Shown piece by piece: positions 16,543 through 24,231 of a stretch of 64,000 nt of DNA; the first letter of the stretch is position 1; every line of letters starts with the position of its first letter. The position numbers were made by a program, and so were the translations under genes. Source of the stretch: Massilia sp. ZL223 (GTDB lineage Bacteria; Pseudomonadota; Gammaproteobacteria; Burkholderiales; Burkholderiaceae_D); the NCBI RefSeq assembly GCF_018119395.1, contig NZ_JAGPWD010000008.1:62001-126000 (forward strand). Direction: 5' to 3'. The notes under the pieces are model-generated. The model had not been told where the DNA came from. It was given only the letters and a program-made list of their open reading frames with translations, and did not search any database.

Positions 16543-16872
16543 ATGAACGGAAACCGCAGCATGCAGCACCTCGGCTCCACCACTGCCCTGCTGGCCTGCC
16601 TGGTCCTGGGAAGCCTGGCCGGGTGCGCTTCCACCGCGCCGGGACGCGGCGTCGCCGAGATCGTCGACGACGCGGCGATCACGGCAGGGGTGAAGGCGGC
16701 GCTGGTGGGGGATCCGGAACTGAAGGCCTCCGAAATCAATGTCGAGACCTATCAAGGCGTCGTCCAGCTGAGCGGATTCGTCAGCTCGGCGGAGAGCGTG
16801 GCGACTGCTGCGACGGTTGCCCGTACCGTAAAAGGCGTGAAGTCGGTCAGGAATGACCTGCGTCTGAAATAG
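16543..16872 (+). CDS. BON-domain lipoprotein, second copy
   Basis: A 109-aa lipoprotein with lipobox SLAGC (Cys27) and one BON domain (about 40-109: DDAAITAGVKAALVGD, INVETYQGVVQLSGFV, VKGVKSVRNDLRLK). It is paralogous to the protein at 8176-8499. The start at 16543 gives a complete signal peptide; the ATG at 16561 (six codons later) is an equal alternative. It is followed after 23 bp by the glycine-zipper gene, so they form an operon ending at the terminator 17145-17181. Confidence 0.82.
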   Translation: MNGNRSMQHLGSTTALLACLVLGSLAGCASTAPGRGVAEIVDDAAITAGVKAALVGDPELKASEINVETYQGVVQLSGFVSSAESVATAATVARTVKGVKSVRNDLRLK

Positions 16873-16895
16873 AACCCACCGATAGGAGATCCACC

Positions 16896-17117
16896 ATGAA
16901 AACCATCAAACAACTCATCGTTACCGCATCGCTGGCTACCGCTGCCGTGGGCCTGGTTGGCTGCTCGGGCATGTCGCAGCAGGACAAGAACACCGCCATC
17001 GGCGCCGGCGCCGGCGCGGTCATCGGCGGCGCACTGACCGGCGGCAGCGCTGCAGGCACCGTCGGCGGCGCAGCAGTGGGCGGCGTGATCGGCAACCAGG
17101 TCAAGAAGACCAACTAA
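16896..17117 (+). CDS. OsmB-like glycine-zipper lipoprotein
   Basis: A 73-aa lipoprotein with lipobox LVGC (Cys23). The mature part is almost entirely a glycine zipper (AIGAGAGAVIGGALTGG and GTVGGAAVGGVIGNQVKK), as in OsmB. ATAGGAGATCCACC gives a strong ribosome-binding site. It is second in an operon with the BON protein. Osmotic or envelope stress is the expected setting. Confidence 0.85.
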   Translation: MKTIKQLIVTASLATAAVGLVGCSGMSQQDKNTAIGAGAGAVIGGALTGGSAAGTVGGAAVGGVIGNQVKKTN

Positions 17118-17144
17118 GCACGACAAGCAGCACCGACACCGACA

Positions 17145-17181
17145 GACAAACGCCCGGCTTGCCCGGGCGTTTGTCTTTTTT
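17145..17181 (+). terminator. Strong Rho-independent terminator
   Basis: GACAAACGCCCGG (17145-17157) pairs perfectly with CCGGGCGTTTGTC (17163-17175), followed by TTTTTT. It lies 27 bp after the OsmB-like stop codon. The minus-strand Crp/Fnr gene ends 42 bp beyond. Confidence 0.92.
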
Positions 17182-17222
17182 GTAAGCGAATGTTAATGAC
17201 GAACTGACCACATTGCTGTCCG

Positions 17223-17951
17223 CTACATGAAACTGTGCACCGGCAGCGCGCCCGCTTCCTTGACGATCTCGTAGCAGGTGCAGGACGCCGCCGCCAGTCC
17301 TTCCGGATCGAGGATCTCGATGTTGCCGCGGCTGTAGTTGATCAGTCCCTGCTGCTGCAGGGCGCTGGCCGCCTTGGTCACGCCGACGCGCCGCACCCCG
17401 AGCGCGTGGGCCAGGAACTCGTGCGTCAGGTGGAACTTGCTCGACTGCAGGCGGTCGCGCGTGACCAGCAGGGAACGCGCCAGGCGCGCTTCCAGCACGT
17501 GGAAACGGCTGCACACGGCGATCTGGATCGCCTGCGCCAGCAGCTGGTCGGTGTAGCGGTAGAGCACCCGCTGCAGCGCCGGATTGCGCGCCACTTCCTC
17601 GTGGAAACGGGCGCTGTCCATGCGGCTGGCGCTGCCCGCGCGCTGCACGATCGCGCGCACCTGGGTGGTGTCGTGCCCTAGCGCCACGGTAGCGCCGAGC
17701 ATGCCTTCGCGCCCGACCTGGCCTACTTCCAGGGTCATGCGCCCCTCGGCCACGCCCAGCAGGGAGATCAGGCAATCGTGCGGGAAATAGATGTACTGAA
17801 TCGGGTCGCCCGCTTCACACAGCACCTCGCCGACCTCGACCCTCACCGGGTCGAGCGAGGGCAGGAGTTGCGCCAGATCCTGCGGCGGCAAGGCCGCCAG
17901 CAACAGGTTGCTGTGGTGCCCGGCGAGCTGCGGGGGCACAGCAAAATTCAT
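17223..17951 (-). CDS. Crp/Fnr-family transcriptional regulator
   Basis: A 242-aa regulator. An N-terminal cyclic-nucleotide-binding-like beta-roll (about 15-130: LCEAGDPIQYIYFPHDCLISLL, VGREGMLGATVALG) lacks the Cys cluster of FNR, so it is not an iron-sulfur oxygen sensor. The C-terminal winged helix (about 160-225) has the recognition helix GVRRVGVTKAASAL, which lacks the E-S-R or R-E-R contacts of FNR and CRP, so its site should differ from theirs. CACGAGGACACG precedes the ATG at 17951 (alternative 17975). The palindrome at 18049-18062 is in its promoter, with TACGCT at the right spacing. It is the best candidate controller of the cluster. Confidence 0.85.
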   Translation of the reverse strand: MNFAVPPQLAGHHSNLLLAALPPQDLAQLLPSLDPVRVEVGEVLCEAGDPIQYIYFPHDCLISLLGVAEGRMTLEVGQVGREGMLGATVALGHDTTQVRAIVQRAGSASRMDSARFHEEVARNPALQRVLYRYTDQLLAQAIQIAVCSRFHVLEARLARSLLVTRDRLQSSKFHLTHEFLAHALGVRRVGVTKAASALQQQGLINYSRGNIEILDPEGLAAASCTCYEIVKEAGALPVHSFM

Positions 17952-18048
17952 CGTGTCCTCGTGATGGGATTTCATGGCTGCCTGGCGACGTGTCGGATAC
18001 ATTTGCAAACAATTTAGGCCAGCGTAACGGCGCGTCCCGAGCGAGTAT

Positions 18049-18062
18049 GTACGGTGACGCAC
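18049..18062. promoter_or_regulatory. Regulon palindrome, site 5 (GTACG GTGA CGCAC), divergent
   Basis: It sits midway between the Crp/Fnr gene (start 17951) and the glycine-zipper gene (start 18157). At 29.5 bp from the centre lie GACAAT on the plus strand (18085-18090) and TACGCT on the minus strand (18026-18021). It could activate both genes, giving autoregulation. Confidence 0.6.
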
Positions 18063-18156
18063 GGAAGCGCAGTTCGTTCCTAGCGACAATGTTTGCTCGA
18101 ATGGGCAAGCTGCGCCGCGCCGGCGCCGCCTCATGGATCAACGGAAAGGACAAGAC

Positions 18157-18924
18157 ATGAACAACATACCGAACTCGCCTGTGAAAGGCCGCCTCCACCC
18201 TTTGATGATCCTGGCCGCGCTCGCCGTCCTGCTGTTCTGCATGGTAGGCACCGCGGCGATCATGGGCTGGATCCCCTCTTCCATCGGCGGCAACGCCAAC
18301 CGCCAGCTGAGCGAAGCCGACCGCGCGGCCCTGGCCGCCACGCTGCCGCAGGGCGCGCCGCAACCGGCCCCTGGCGTGGTGCCGATGGCTCCTGCACAGC
18401 AGGCCGGCATGGTCCAGGGCTATGCGCCGCAGGCACAGCCGGGCGTGGTCTACCCGGCCCAGCCGGCCCCGCAGGCGTATGTGCAGCAGCCCCAGCCGGT
18501 CGTTGTGAGGGACGATCCTGAACCGGCGAGCAAGACGGTCCACAAGAAAGCCACCCAGGTGGCCGCCGCCGACAACGGCCGCAACTGGTGCTCGAACTGC
18601 GGCAACGTCGAATCGGTCCGCACCATCAAGCAGCGCGCCGAAGGCAGCGGCCTGGGCGCGGCCGGCGGCGCCGTGCTGGGCGGCCTGCTGGGCAACCAGA
18701 TCGGCGACGGCAGCGGACGCAAGATCGCGACCGTGGCCGGCGCAGTGGGCGGCGCCGTGGTCGGCAACCAGGTCGAAGGCAATATGAAGGCCACCACCAG
18801 CTATGAAATCCGGGTACGCCTGGACGACGGCACCCTGCGCACCTTCCGCCAGAGCAGCCCGCCGCAATGGCGCTCGGGCGACCGCGTGCGCATCGTCAAG
18901 GGCCGCCTGCGTTCGGTGGCCTGA
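18157..18924 (+). CDS. Membrane-anchored glycine-zipper 2TM protein
   Basis: A 255-aa protein. One transmembrane anchor (about 13-38, LMILAALAVLLFCMVGTAAIMGWI) precedes a Pro/Gln/Ala-rich linker (about 60-125), a WCSNCGNV Cys pair (about 148-153), a glycine zipper (about 170-208) and a soluble C-terminus (YEIRVRLDDGTLRTF, GDRVRIVKGRL). The zipper and tail closely match the lipoprotein at 9330-9806. GGAAAGGACAAGAC precedes the ATG at 18157. CxxC could be a redox or metal site. Function is unknown; envelope integrity is inferred. Confidence 0.85.
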   Translation: MNNIPNSPVKGRLHPLMILAALAVLLFCMVGTAAIMGWIPSSIGGNANRQLSEADRAALAATLPQGAPQPAPGVVPMAPAQQAGMVQGYAPQAQPGVVYPAQPAPQAYVQQPQPVVVRDDPEPASKTVHKKATQVAAADNGRNWCSNCGNVESVRTIKQRAEGSGLGAAGGAVLGGLLGNQIGDGSGRKIATVAGAVGGAVVGNQVEGNMKATTSYEIRVRLDDGTLRTFRQSSPPQWRSGDRVRIVKGRLRSVA

Positions 18925-19016
18925 GCCGCCGCGCCCACGATATACACCCAAGCCGCATGGCTAGCACATGGCCGGTTTTCCGCGAGGATGCCGGCCAAAA
19001 CTTTCTAAATGACAAT

Positions 19017-19030
19017 GTGCGGCAGCGCAC
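19017..19030 (+). promoter_or_regulatory. Regulon palindrome, site 6 (GTGCG GCAG CGCAC)
   Basis: A 5-N4-5 palindrome. GAAAAT (19053-19058) begins 29.5 bp from the centre, upstream of the small membrane-protein gene at 19117. Confidence 0.55.
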
Positions 19031-19116
19031 GGAAGAATGGATGAGCTACCCCGAAAATGGATCCACGCTGAAACAAAGTGGCGGTGTGGAAACTAAACCA
19101 TCGAAGGGGAAGCCAT

Positions 19117-19341
19117 ATGAACAGTCTCGCATGGATCGGCATCATCATCTGGGGAGTGGTACTCACCGGCTTTGGCCTGTTCTCGGCCGAACCGCCTTCG
19201 GCAGCCAGCGGTTCGCTGCAGCCGCAGGATGTGGTGTTCCTGGTGGCGGGCGGCATGCTGACCTGCCTGATCGGCGTGACTGGGCTGATGGGGCTGATGG
19301 GATGGATCCCCGGCTTGCGCACGGAGAAAAGTTGCGTTTAA
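19117..19341 (+). CDS. Small two-segment membrane protein, unknown
   Basis: A 74-aa protein with two hydrophobic segments, WIGIIIWGVVLTGFGLFS and DVVFLVAGGMLTCLIGVTGLMGLMGWIPG. The second ends in GLMGWIPG, similar to the AIMGWIPS of the protein at 18157. GAAGGGGAAGCCAT precedes the ATG at 19117. It is separated by site 7 from the lmo0937-like gene. No function is recognised. Confidence 0.65.
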   Translation: MNSLAWIGIIIWGVVLTGFGLFSAEPPSAASGSLQPQDVVFLVAGGMLTCLIGVTGLMGLMGWIPGLRTEKSCV

Positions 19342-19342
19342 T

Positions 19343-19356
19343 GTACGCCATCGTAC
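19343..19356 (+). promoter_or_regulatory. Regulon palindrome, site 7 (GTACG CCAT CGTAC)
   Basis: A perfect palindrome just after the previous stop codon. CATACT (19379-19384) begins 29.5 bp from the centre, giving an expected start near 19391 and a site at -41.5. The lmo0937-like gene starts at 19432. Confidence 0.6.
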
Positions 19357-19431
19357 GGTGCTCGAGTACGGCGAAAAGCATACTGGAATCACAGCGCAAT
19401 CAGCGCGAAACACTCTGTCAAGGAGGCCATT

Positions 19432-19578
19432 ATGCTCTACACCATCGCCGTTATCCTCATCGTCCTGTGGCTGCTTGGCCTGGTGACGTCGTACACCATC
19501 GGCGGCTTCATCCACATTCTGCTGGTTGTGGCCGTGATCATGATTCTGGTGCGACTGATCAGCGGGCGCGGCATATAG
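19432..19578 (+). CDS. lmo0937-family small membrane protein
   Basis: A 48-aa protein beginning MLYTIAVILIVLWLLGLVTS, with TIGGFIHILLVVAVIMILVRLISGR. This is the standard pattern of the lmo0937 family: two transmembrane helices joined by YTIGGFIH. CAAGGAGGCCATT precedes the ATG. A terminator follows at once. Function is unknown; the family often accompanies stress genes. Confidence 0.92.
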   Translation: MLYTIAVILIVLWLLGLVTSYTIGGFIHILLVVAVIMILVRLISGRGI

Positions 19579-19580
19579 TG

Positions 19581-19608
19581 AGTGCATCACGTAGTGATGC
19601 ACTGTTTT
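19581..19608 (+). terminator. Rho-independent terminator after the lmo0937-like gene
   Basis: GTGCATCAC pairs with GTGATGCAC around a short loop (TA), followed by TGTTTTTG. It starts 2-4 bp after the stop codon. Confidence 0.8.
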
Positions 19609-19617
19609 TGTAGGACC

Positions 19618-19675
19618 AATCCGTTTCGCGGTCGTGCCTGGAACGGGCGCGACTCCGAAACGGATTTTATTTTGA
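19618..19675 (+). promoter_or_regulatory. Long leader hairpin before the OmpA lipoprotein gene
   Basis: AATCCGTTTCG (about 19618-19628) pairs with CGAAACGGATT further on, with an inner GTCG/CGAC pairing, and is followed by TTATTTT and then GAGGAG. The hairpin with its T-rich tail ends about 10 bp before the start region of the gene at 19686, so it may act as a terminator or attenuator inside the leader. Confidence 0.5.
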
Positions 19676-19685
19676 GGAGATTTCT

Positions 19686-20354
19686 ATGCATAGCAAACTG
19701 ACCAAATCGGCAGTCGCCGCCGCCCTCGTGGCCCTGACCGCCAGCGGCTGCGCCGACATGAGCGCCACCCAGCGTGGCACCGCCACCGGCGCCGGCATCG
19801 GCGCGGGCCTGGGCGCCATCATCGGCGGCACCACCAGCGGCGGCGGCAGCGGCCGTGCGACCCGCGGCGCGGTGATCGGCGGCGCAGCCGGCGCAGTGAT
19901 CGGCAACATCTGGTCCAAGCGCATGGAAGCGCAGAAGCAGCAGATGGAACAGGCGACCCGCGGCACCGGCGTGCAGGTTACCCAGACCCAGGACAACCGC
20001 CTGAAGCTGGAAATCCCGAGCGACGTCTCGTTCGACACCGGCCGTTCGGACATCAAGTCCAACTTCCAGCCGGTGCTGGAGCGCTTCGCCCAGACCCTGC
20101 AGGAAAATCCGGCGACCACCGTGACCATCATCGGCCACACCGACAGCACCGGCACCCCGGACATCAACCAGCCGCTGTCGGTCGACCGCGCGGCGCGCAC
20201 CCGCGACTACCTGTCGGCCCGCGGCGTGAACCCGAACCGCATCACCATCGAAGGCCGCGGCGAGCGCGAGCCGATCGCGTCGAATAACGATGCGTCGGGA
20301 CGTGCGCGCAATCGCCGTGTCGAGATCTATGTGGCGGAGCGTGCGCAGGGCTGA
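19686..20354 (+). CDS. OmpA-family lipoprotein (YiaD-like)
   Basis: A 222-aa lipoprotein with lipobox TASGC (Cys22). A glycine zipper (about 35-75: TGAGIGAGLGAIIGGTTSGGG and AVIGGAAGAVIGNIW) is followed by a helix and an OmpA peptidoglycan-binding domain (about 100-220: VSFDTGRSDIKSNF, IIGHTDSTGTPDINQPLSVDRAART, NRRVEIYVAE). This is the YiaD layout. TTGAGGAGATTTCT precedes the ATG, and a strong terminator ends the gene. It anchors the outer membrane to peptidoglycan. Confidence 0.92.
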   Translation: MHSKLTKSAVAAALVALTASGCADMSATQRGTATGAGIGAGLGAIIGGTTSGGGSGRATRGAVIGGAAGAVIGNIWSKRMEAQKQQMEQATRGTGVQVTQTQDNRLKLEIPSDVSFDTGRSDIKSNFQPVLERFAQTLQENPATTVTIIGHTDSTGTPDINQPLSVDRAARTRDYLSARGVNPNRITIEGRGEREPIASNNDASGRARNRRVEIYVAERAQG

Positions 20355-20381
20355 TTAGCGTCTGTTGCATCGTGATGTGGG

Positions 20382-20414
20382 AAAGCTGCCGGTGAAAGCC
20401 GGCAGCTTTTTTAT
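20382..20414 (+). terminator. Strong terminator after the YiaD-like gene
   Basis: AAAGCTGCCGG (20382-20392) pairs perfectly with CCGGCAGCTTT (20399-20409), followed by TTTATTT. It lies 28 bp after the stop codon. Confidence 0.92.
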
Positions 20415-20527
20415 TTCTGCTAGCTGTAAAACCGTCGTTCCGGGGTTGCGGACTGATGGAAGACGAAGCGGTGCGCGGGCCTCCCTCCCCTCCGGGTATC
20501 CTCGACCTACATCTACGAGGAGCCAGC

Positions 20528-21136
20528 ATGTCCACCGACGACCCCATCCGCATCATCAAGGAAGACATCCTCTCGAACAACTACTTCCAGCTCAAGAACC
20601 TCACCTACGAACAGCGCCGCAAGAATGGCAGCTGGCAGCGCCAGACGCGCGAAGTCTATGCCAGCGCTTCGGGCGTGGCCGTGCTGCTCTACGATCCGGA
20701 GCGCCGCACCGTGCTGCTGACACGCCAGTTCCGCCCCGGCGCGCGACTGGCGGGCCACGACGGCTTCATGATCGAAGTGCCGGCCGGCATACTCGACGAC
20801 GCCAGTCCCGAAGACCGCATCCGCGCCGAGCTGATGGAGGAAACCGGCTACGAAGCGCGCAAGCTGCGCAAGCTGATGACCCTGTTCGCCAGCCCCAGTT
20901 CATTGACGGAGCAGGTGCACTACTTCCTGGGCGAGTACACCAAGGCCGACAAGAAAGAGGAAGGCGGCGGAGAAGAAGACGAAGGCGAGGACATCGAAGT
21001 CCTCGAAATGGACGTCGACCAGGCCCTGCGGCAGGTGCGGGACGGCGGCATCTGCGACGCCAAGACCGTCATCCTGCTGCAGGCCTTACGTGAGAACCTG
21101 AGAGGAACTCAGGACGCCTCGGTGAACGCCAGGTAG
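20528..21136 (+). CDS. nudK: Nudix hydrolase, GDP-mannose pyrophosphatase type
   Basis: A 202-aa Nudix protein of the NudK/ADP-ribose pyrophosphatase subgroup, which cleaves nucleoside-diphosphate sugars. The Nudix box is visible at about 100-122 (GILDDASPEDRIRAELMEETGY, with REL replaced by RAEL), after RQFRPGARLAGHDGFMIEVPAG. A Glu/Gly-rich insertion (KKEEGGGEEDEGED, about 143-156) extends the surface near the active site. GAGGAGCCAGC precedes the ATG. Its 3' end overlaps the convergent aminotransferase gene by 28 bp. Confidence 0.85.
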   Translation: MSTDDPIRIIKEDILSNNYFQLKNLTYEQRRKNGSWQRQTREVYASASGVAVLLYDPERRTVLLTRQFRPGARLAGHDGFMIEVPAGILDDASPEDRIRAELMEETGYEARKLRKLMTLFASPSSLTEQVHYFLGEYTKADKKEEGGGEEDEGEDIEVLEMDVDQALRQVRDGGICDAKTVILLQALRENLRGTQDASVNAR

Positions 21137-21945
21137 AGTTCGCGGGCGCGGCGCGCCACCGGACCCGCTTCCAGCGAGCGGCTCTCGTAGCGCGTGCACG
21201 GCGTCACCTTGCCATAATTGCCGGTGCTGAAGATCTCGCGCGCCGTTTCCAGTTCTTCCGGCTTGACGATGCGCTCTTCGACCTGCACGCCTTCCTGCGC
21301 CAGCAGCGCGATCACGCGCGCACGGGTGATGCCCGCCAGGAAGGTGCCGTTCAGGGCCGGGGTCACGACCTTGCCGTCTTCGGTAACCAGGAACAGGTTG
21401 GAGGACGCAAATTCCGCCACGGCGCCGGCGGCGTCCAGCATGATCGCCTGGTCGAAGCCGCGCTCCTTGGCCTCGCGCATGGCGCGGGTGGAGTTGGCGT
21501 ACAGGGCCGAGGCCTTGGCGTCGGTCGGCGCCATGGTCGGCTGCGGACGGTGCAGGGTCGACAGGCAGGCCGAAAAACCTGCGAAGGGCGGCAGCGGCGC
21601 GTCGAACAGGGTCAGGGCGAACTGGCTCTTTTCCGCCACCGGGATCAGGAAGCCCTCGGAACCGAAGACCAGCGGGCGGATGTAGAGCTCGGCGTCCGCC
21701 GGGAACTTGGCCACGCCTTCACGCACCAGTTTCTCCATCTCGTCCACGCTCAGCGGGCAGCGCAGGCCCAGCTTCTCGCTGGAGGCGATCACGCGCTCCA
21801 GGTGCGGACGCAGGTCCGGCAGCTTGCCGCGGATGGCGCGCGCGCCGTCGAAGACCGAGGAGCCCAGCCACAGGCTGTGGTCCATCGCGCCGTACAGAGG
21901 AGTGTTGCCTTCGGCCCATTGGCCGTTGAAGTAAGTCAGGTACAT
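21109..21945 (-). CDS. Branched-chain amino acid aminotransferase-like (fold IV PLP enzyme)
   Basis: A 278-aa class IV aminotransferase. Features are GAMDHSLWLGSSVFDGARA near the N-terminus, the phosphate-binding and Lys region around MAPTDAKASALYANSTRAM (catalytic Lys about 150), EFASSNLFLV and LNGTFLAGITRARVI. This is the IlvE/D-amino-acid-transaminase/aminodeoxychorismate-lyase group; IlvE-type transamination is most likely. The ATG at 21945 follows GGGAAGAAC. It is convergent with and overlaps nudK. Confidence 0.85.
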   Translation of the reverse strand: MYLTYFNGQWAEGNTPLYGAMDHSLWLGSSVFDGARAIRGKLPDLRPHLERVIASSEKLGLRCPLSVDEMEKLVREGVAKFPADAELYIRPLVFGSEGFLIPVAEKSQFALTLFDAPLPPFAGFSACLSTLHRPQPTMAPTDAKASALYANSTRAMREAKERGFDQAIMLDAAGAVAEFASSNLFLVTEDGKVVTPALNGTFLAGITRARVIALLAQEGVQVEERIVKPEELETAREIFSTGNYGKVTPCTRYESRSLEAGPVARRARELYLAFTEAS

Positions 21946-22095
21946 GTTCTTCCCGATTGGTAACAAAATCAGTCCAGTGTATCGGCTTCGGCGCTCTCGC
22001 GTCCAGTCGGATGGCATCCGTCAGTACAGTCGGCTTACTGTTCGTTTCCGAACCATGCCGACCGCCTGCCTCGCGTACACTGAGGCTTTCCGACA

Positions 22096-24231
22096 ATGTT
22101 GTTTTCCATGCTAGCTATTCTCGAACAGATCGATCCGGACAGTGGCGATATCGACCTGCTGGTGCAGCTGGTCTGCCAGCTGCGTCCGCGCCAGCGCTGG
22201 CTGTGGCAGCGGCCGGACGATCCGGCGAAGAACGTGCGCACCCTGACCCAGCTGCTCAAGGGTAATCCCGCGCAGGCCTGGGCGCTGCGCCGCTACGTCA
22301 CGACCCTGCTCGAGCGCCGCCGCCATACCAGCCTGTACAGCGACATCGGGATCCTCTCGAACGACGGCTTCGTCACCGAACTGAAGCGCCGCGTCACCTA
22401 CCGTTTCCTGCCGCCCGCGCTCGACGACCTGTATTTATCGGACGCCCTGGACCAGGTGCTGTACCGCGAGGACGACTACGAATGGATCCGCGAAGTGCCC
22501 ACCGCCGACTGGCTGGAGCTGTTCGACGTGGTCGCCGACGCCCCCCCGCCCGAAGAGCGCGGCGGCGCACCGGCGAGTCCGGACCGCGCGCGCCTGGTCA
22601 CCATCATGGGCCTGCTGGATGCGATCCGCACCCTGTCCTGCCGCATCTGCGCGCTGGGCCTGGAGCCGCGCCTGGTGCACAGCTACAGCGAGATCGAGGA
22701 TTTCGACTCGCCCTTCCTGATGCAGAACATCGAGGTCAACCGCTACCTCGACGAGTACGGCCGCTACCTCGAGGGCCAGATCGAACAGCCCGAGGATGCG
22801 CGCCATCTGCTGGTGATGCTCGACCAGTGCGAGGAGGTGGTGGCCAAGATCCGCCGCGGCGCCCTTTCGTCCGGCACCAGCGTCGCCCTCACCTACCTGC
22901 TGGTGGCCCTGCACCAGAGCCTGGAGCGCCTGCACAAGCTGCTCTACCTGGTGGACGTAAGCGGGGAACTGCCGTCCGCGCCGACCCTGGACCTGGACGC
23001 CCTCGCGACCAGTGCAGCGCGCCCGGCCGAACCCGTGGTGAGCGACCGGCGCCTGGCGGCGGTCGACCTGGCCCAGGAACTGATCGAGGCCCACAACACC
23101 AAGTACCGCATCCGCGGCCTGCTGCGCGACAACGTCGACCTGCTGGCGCGCAACGTGACCGAGAACGCCAGCCGCACCGGCGAGCACTACATCGCCGAAA
23201 GCCGCAGGGAACTGCGCCACATGTTCTGGGCGGCGAGCGGAGCCGGCTTCATCGTCGGCTTCATGGCCATGTTCAAGATCCTGCTGGGCACCCTGCGCAG
23301 TGCCCCGCTGGTCGAAGCCTTCCTGTTCTCGATGAATTATTCGCTCGGCTTCGTGCTGGTGCACATCCTGCGCTTCACCATCGCCACCAAGCAGCCGGCC
23401 ATGACCGCCCAGCGCATCGCCGCCTCGCTGCACCGCGCCGAGAACGGGCGCGGGGTCGACGTCGACCGCATGGCCGAGCTGGTCAACAAGGTATTCCGCA
23501 CCCAGATGGTGGCCGTGCTGGGCAACGTGCTGCTCGCCTTCCCCGTGGCCTGGGCGCTGGCCGAGGCCTGGGTATGGTTCACCGGCCACCACCTGGTGAG
23601 CCCGGACAAGGCCCACCACCTGTTGGCCGACGTCGACCCGATCCACAGCCCGGCCGTGTTCTATGCCGCGATCGCCGGGGTCTGGCTGTTCGTGGCCGGC
23701 CTGATCTCGGGCTACTACGACAACAAGGCCCTGTACACGCGCATGGGCCAGCGCGTGCGCCAGCTGCGCGGACTGCGACGCGTGCTGGGCACCGAGCGCC
23801 TCGGGCGCTTCGCCCAGTATGTCGAGGACAATCTCGGCGGCCTGATGGGTAACTTCTTCTTCGGCATCCTGCTCGGCACCACCGGCACCGTGGGCTACCT
23901 GCTCGGCCTGCCGCTCGACATCCGCCACATCACCTTCTCGACCGCCAACGTCGCCACCGCGCTGGTAGGACTGGACTACGACCTGACGCCTGCGCAGCTG
24001 GGCAACGCCGCGCTGGGCGTGTTCCTGATTGGCGCCGCCAACCTGCTGGTGAGCTTCGGCCTGGCGCTGTGGGTGGCCCTGCGGGCCCGCAAGATCCGTT
24101 TCAAGCGCGGCATCCTGCTGCTGCGCGCCCTCGGCCGGCGCTTCGCGTATTCGCCGGTCGAGTTCTTCATCGGCCCCAAGTTCCAGACCTTGCCGCCGCC
24201 CGACCCGCATACCCTGAGGGGAACGAAATGA
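22096..24231 (+). CDS. Gcr-family membrane protein (annotated as site-specific recombinase)
   Basis: A 711-aa protein of the family usually annotated as site-specific recombinase Gcr. The first 370 residues are soluble and helical. The rest has about six transmembrane segments (for example MFWAASGAGFIVGFMAMFKILLG, FFFGILLGTTGTVGYLLGLPL, and AALGVFLIGAANLLVSFGLAL). No catalytic motif of a recombinase is seen and the topology is that of a membrane protein, so the inherited name is doubtful. Its last base pair group overlaps the phospholipase D start (ATGA), so the pair is translationally coupled. The ATG at 22108 is an alternative start. Confidence 0.8.
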   Translation: MLFSMLAILEQIDPDSGDIDLLVQLVCQLRPRQRWLWQRPDDPAKNVRTLTQLLKGNPAQAWALRRYVTTLLERRRHTSLYSDIGILSNDGFVTELKRRVTYRFLPPALDDLYLSDALDQVLYREDDYEWIREVPTADWLELFDVVADAPPPEERGGAPASPDRARLVTIMGLLDAIRTLSCRICALGLEPRLVHSYSEIEDFDSPFLMQNIEVNRYLDEYGRYLEGQIEQPEDARHLLVMLDQCEEVVAKIRRGALSSGTSVALTYLLVALHQSLERLHKLLYLVDVSGELPSAPTLDLDALATSAARPAEPVVSDRRLAAVDLAQELIEAHNTKYRIRGLLRDNVDLLARNVTENASRTGEHYIAESRRELRHMFWAASGAGFIVGFMAMFKILLGTLRSAPLVEAFLFSMNYSLGFVLVHILRFTIATKQPAMTAQRIAASLHRAENGRGVDVDRMAELVNKVFRTQMVAVLGNVLLAFPVAWALAEAWVWFTGHHLVSPDKAHHLLADVDPIHSPAVFYAAIAGVWLFVAGLISGYYDNKALYTRMGQRVRQLRGLRRVLGTERLGRFAQYVEDNLGGLMGNFFFGILLGTTGTVGYLLGLPLDIRHITFSTANVATALVGLDYDLTPAQLGNAALGVFLIGAANLLVSFGLALWVALRARKIRFKRGILLLRALGRRFAYSPVEFFIGPKFQTLPPPDPHTLRGTK

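Noticed and set aside
22096..24231. Site-specific recombinase activity of the Gcr-like protein
   Set aside because: No recombinase motif is visible and the protein is a multi-pass membrane protein; the name is inherited.
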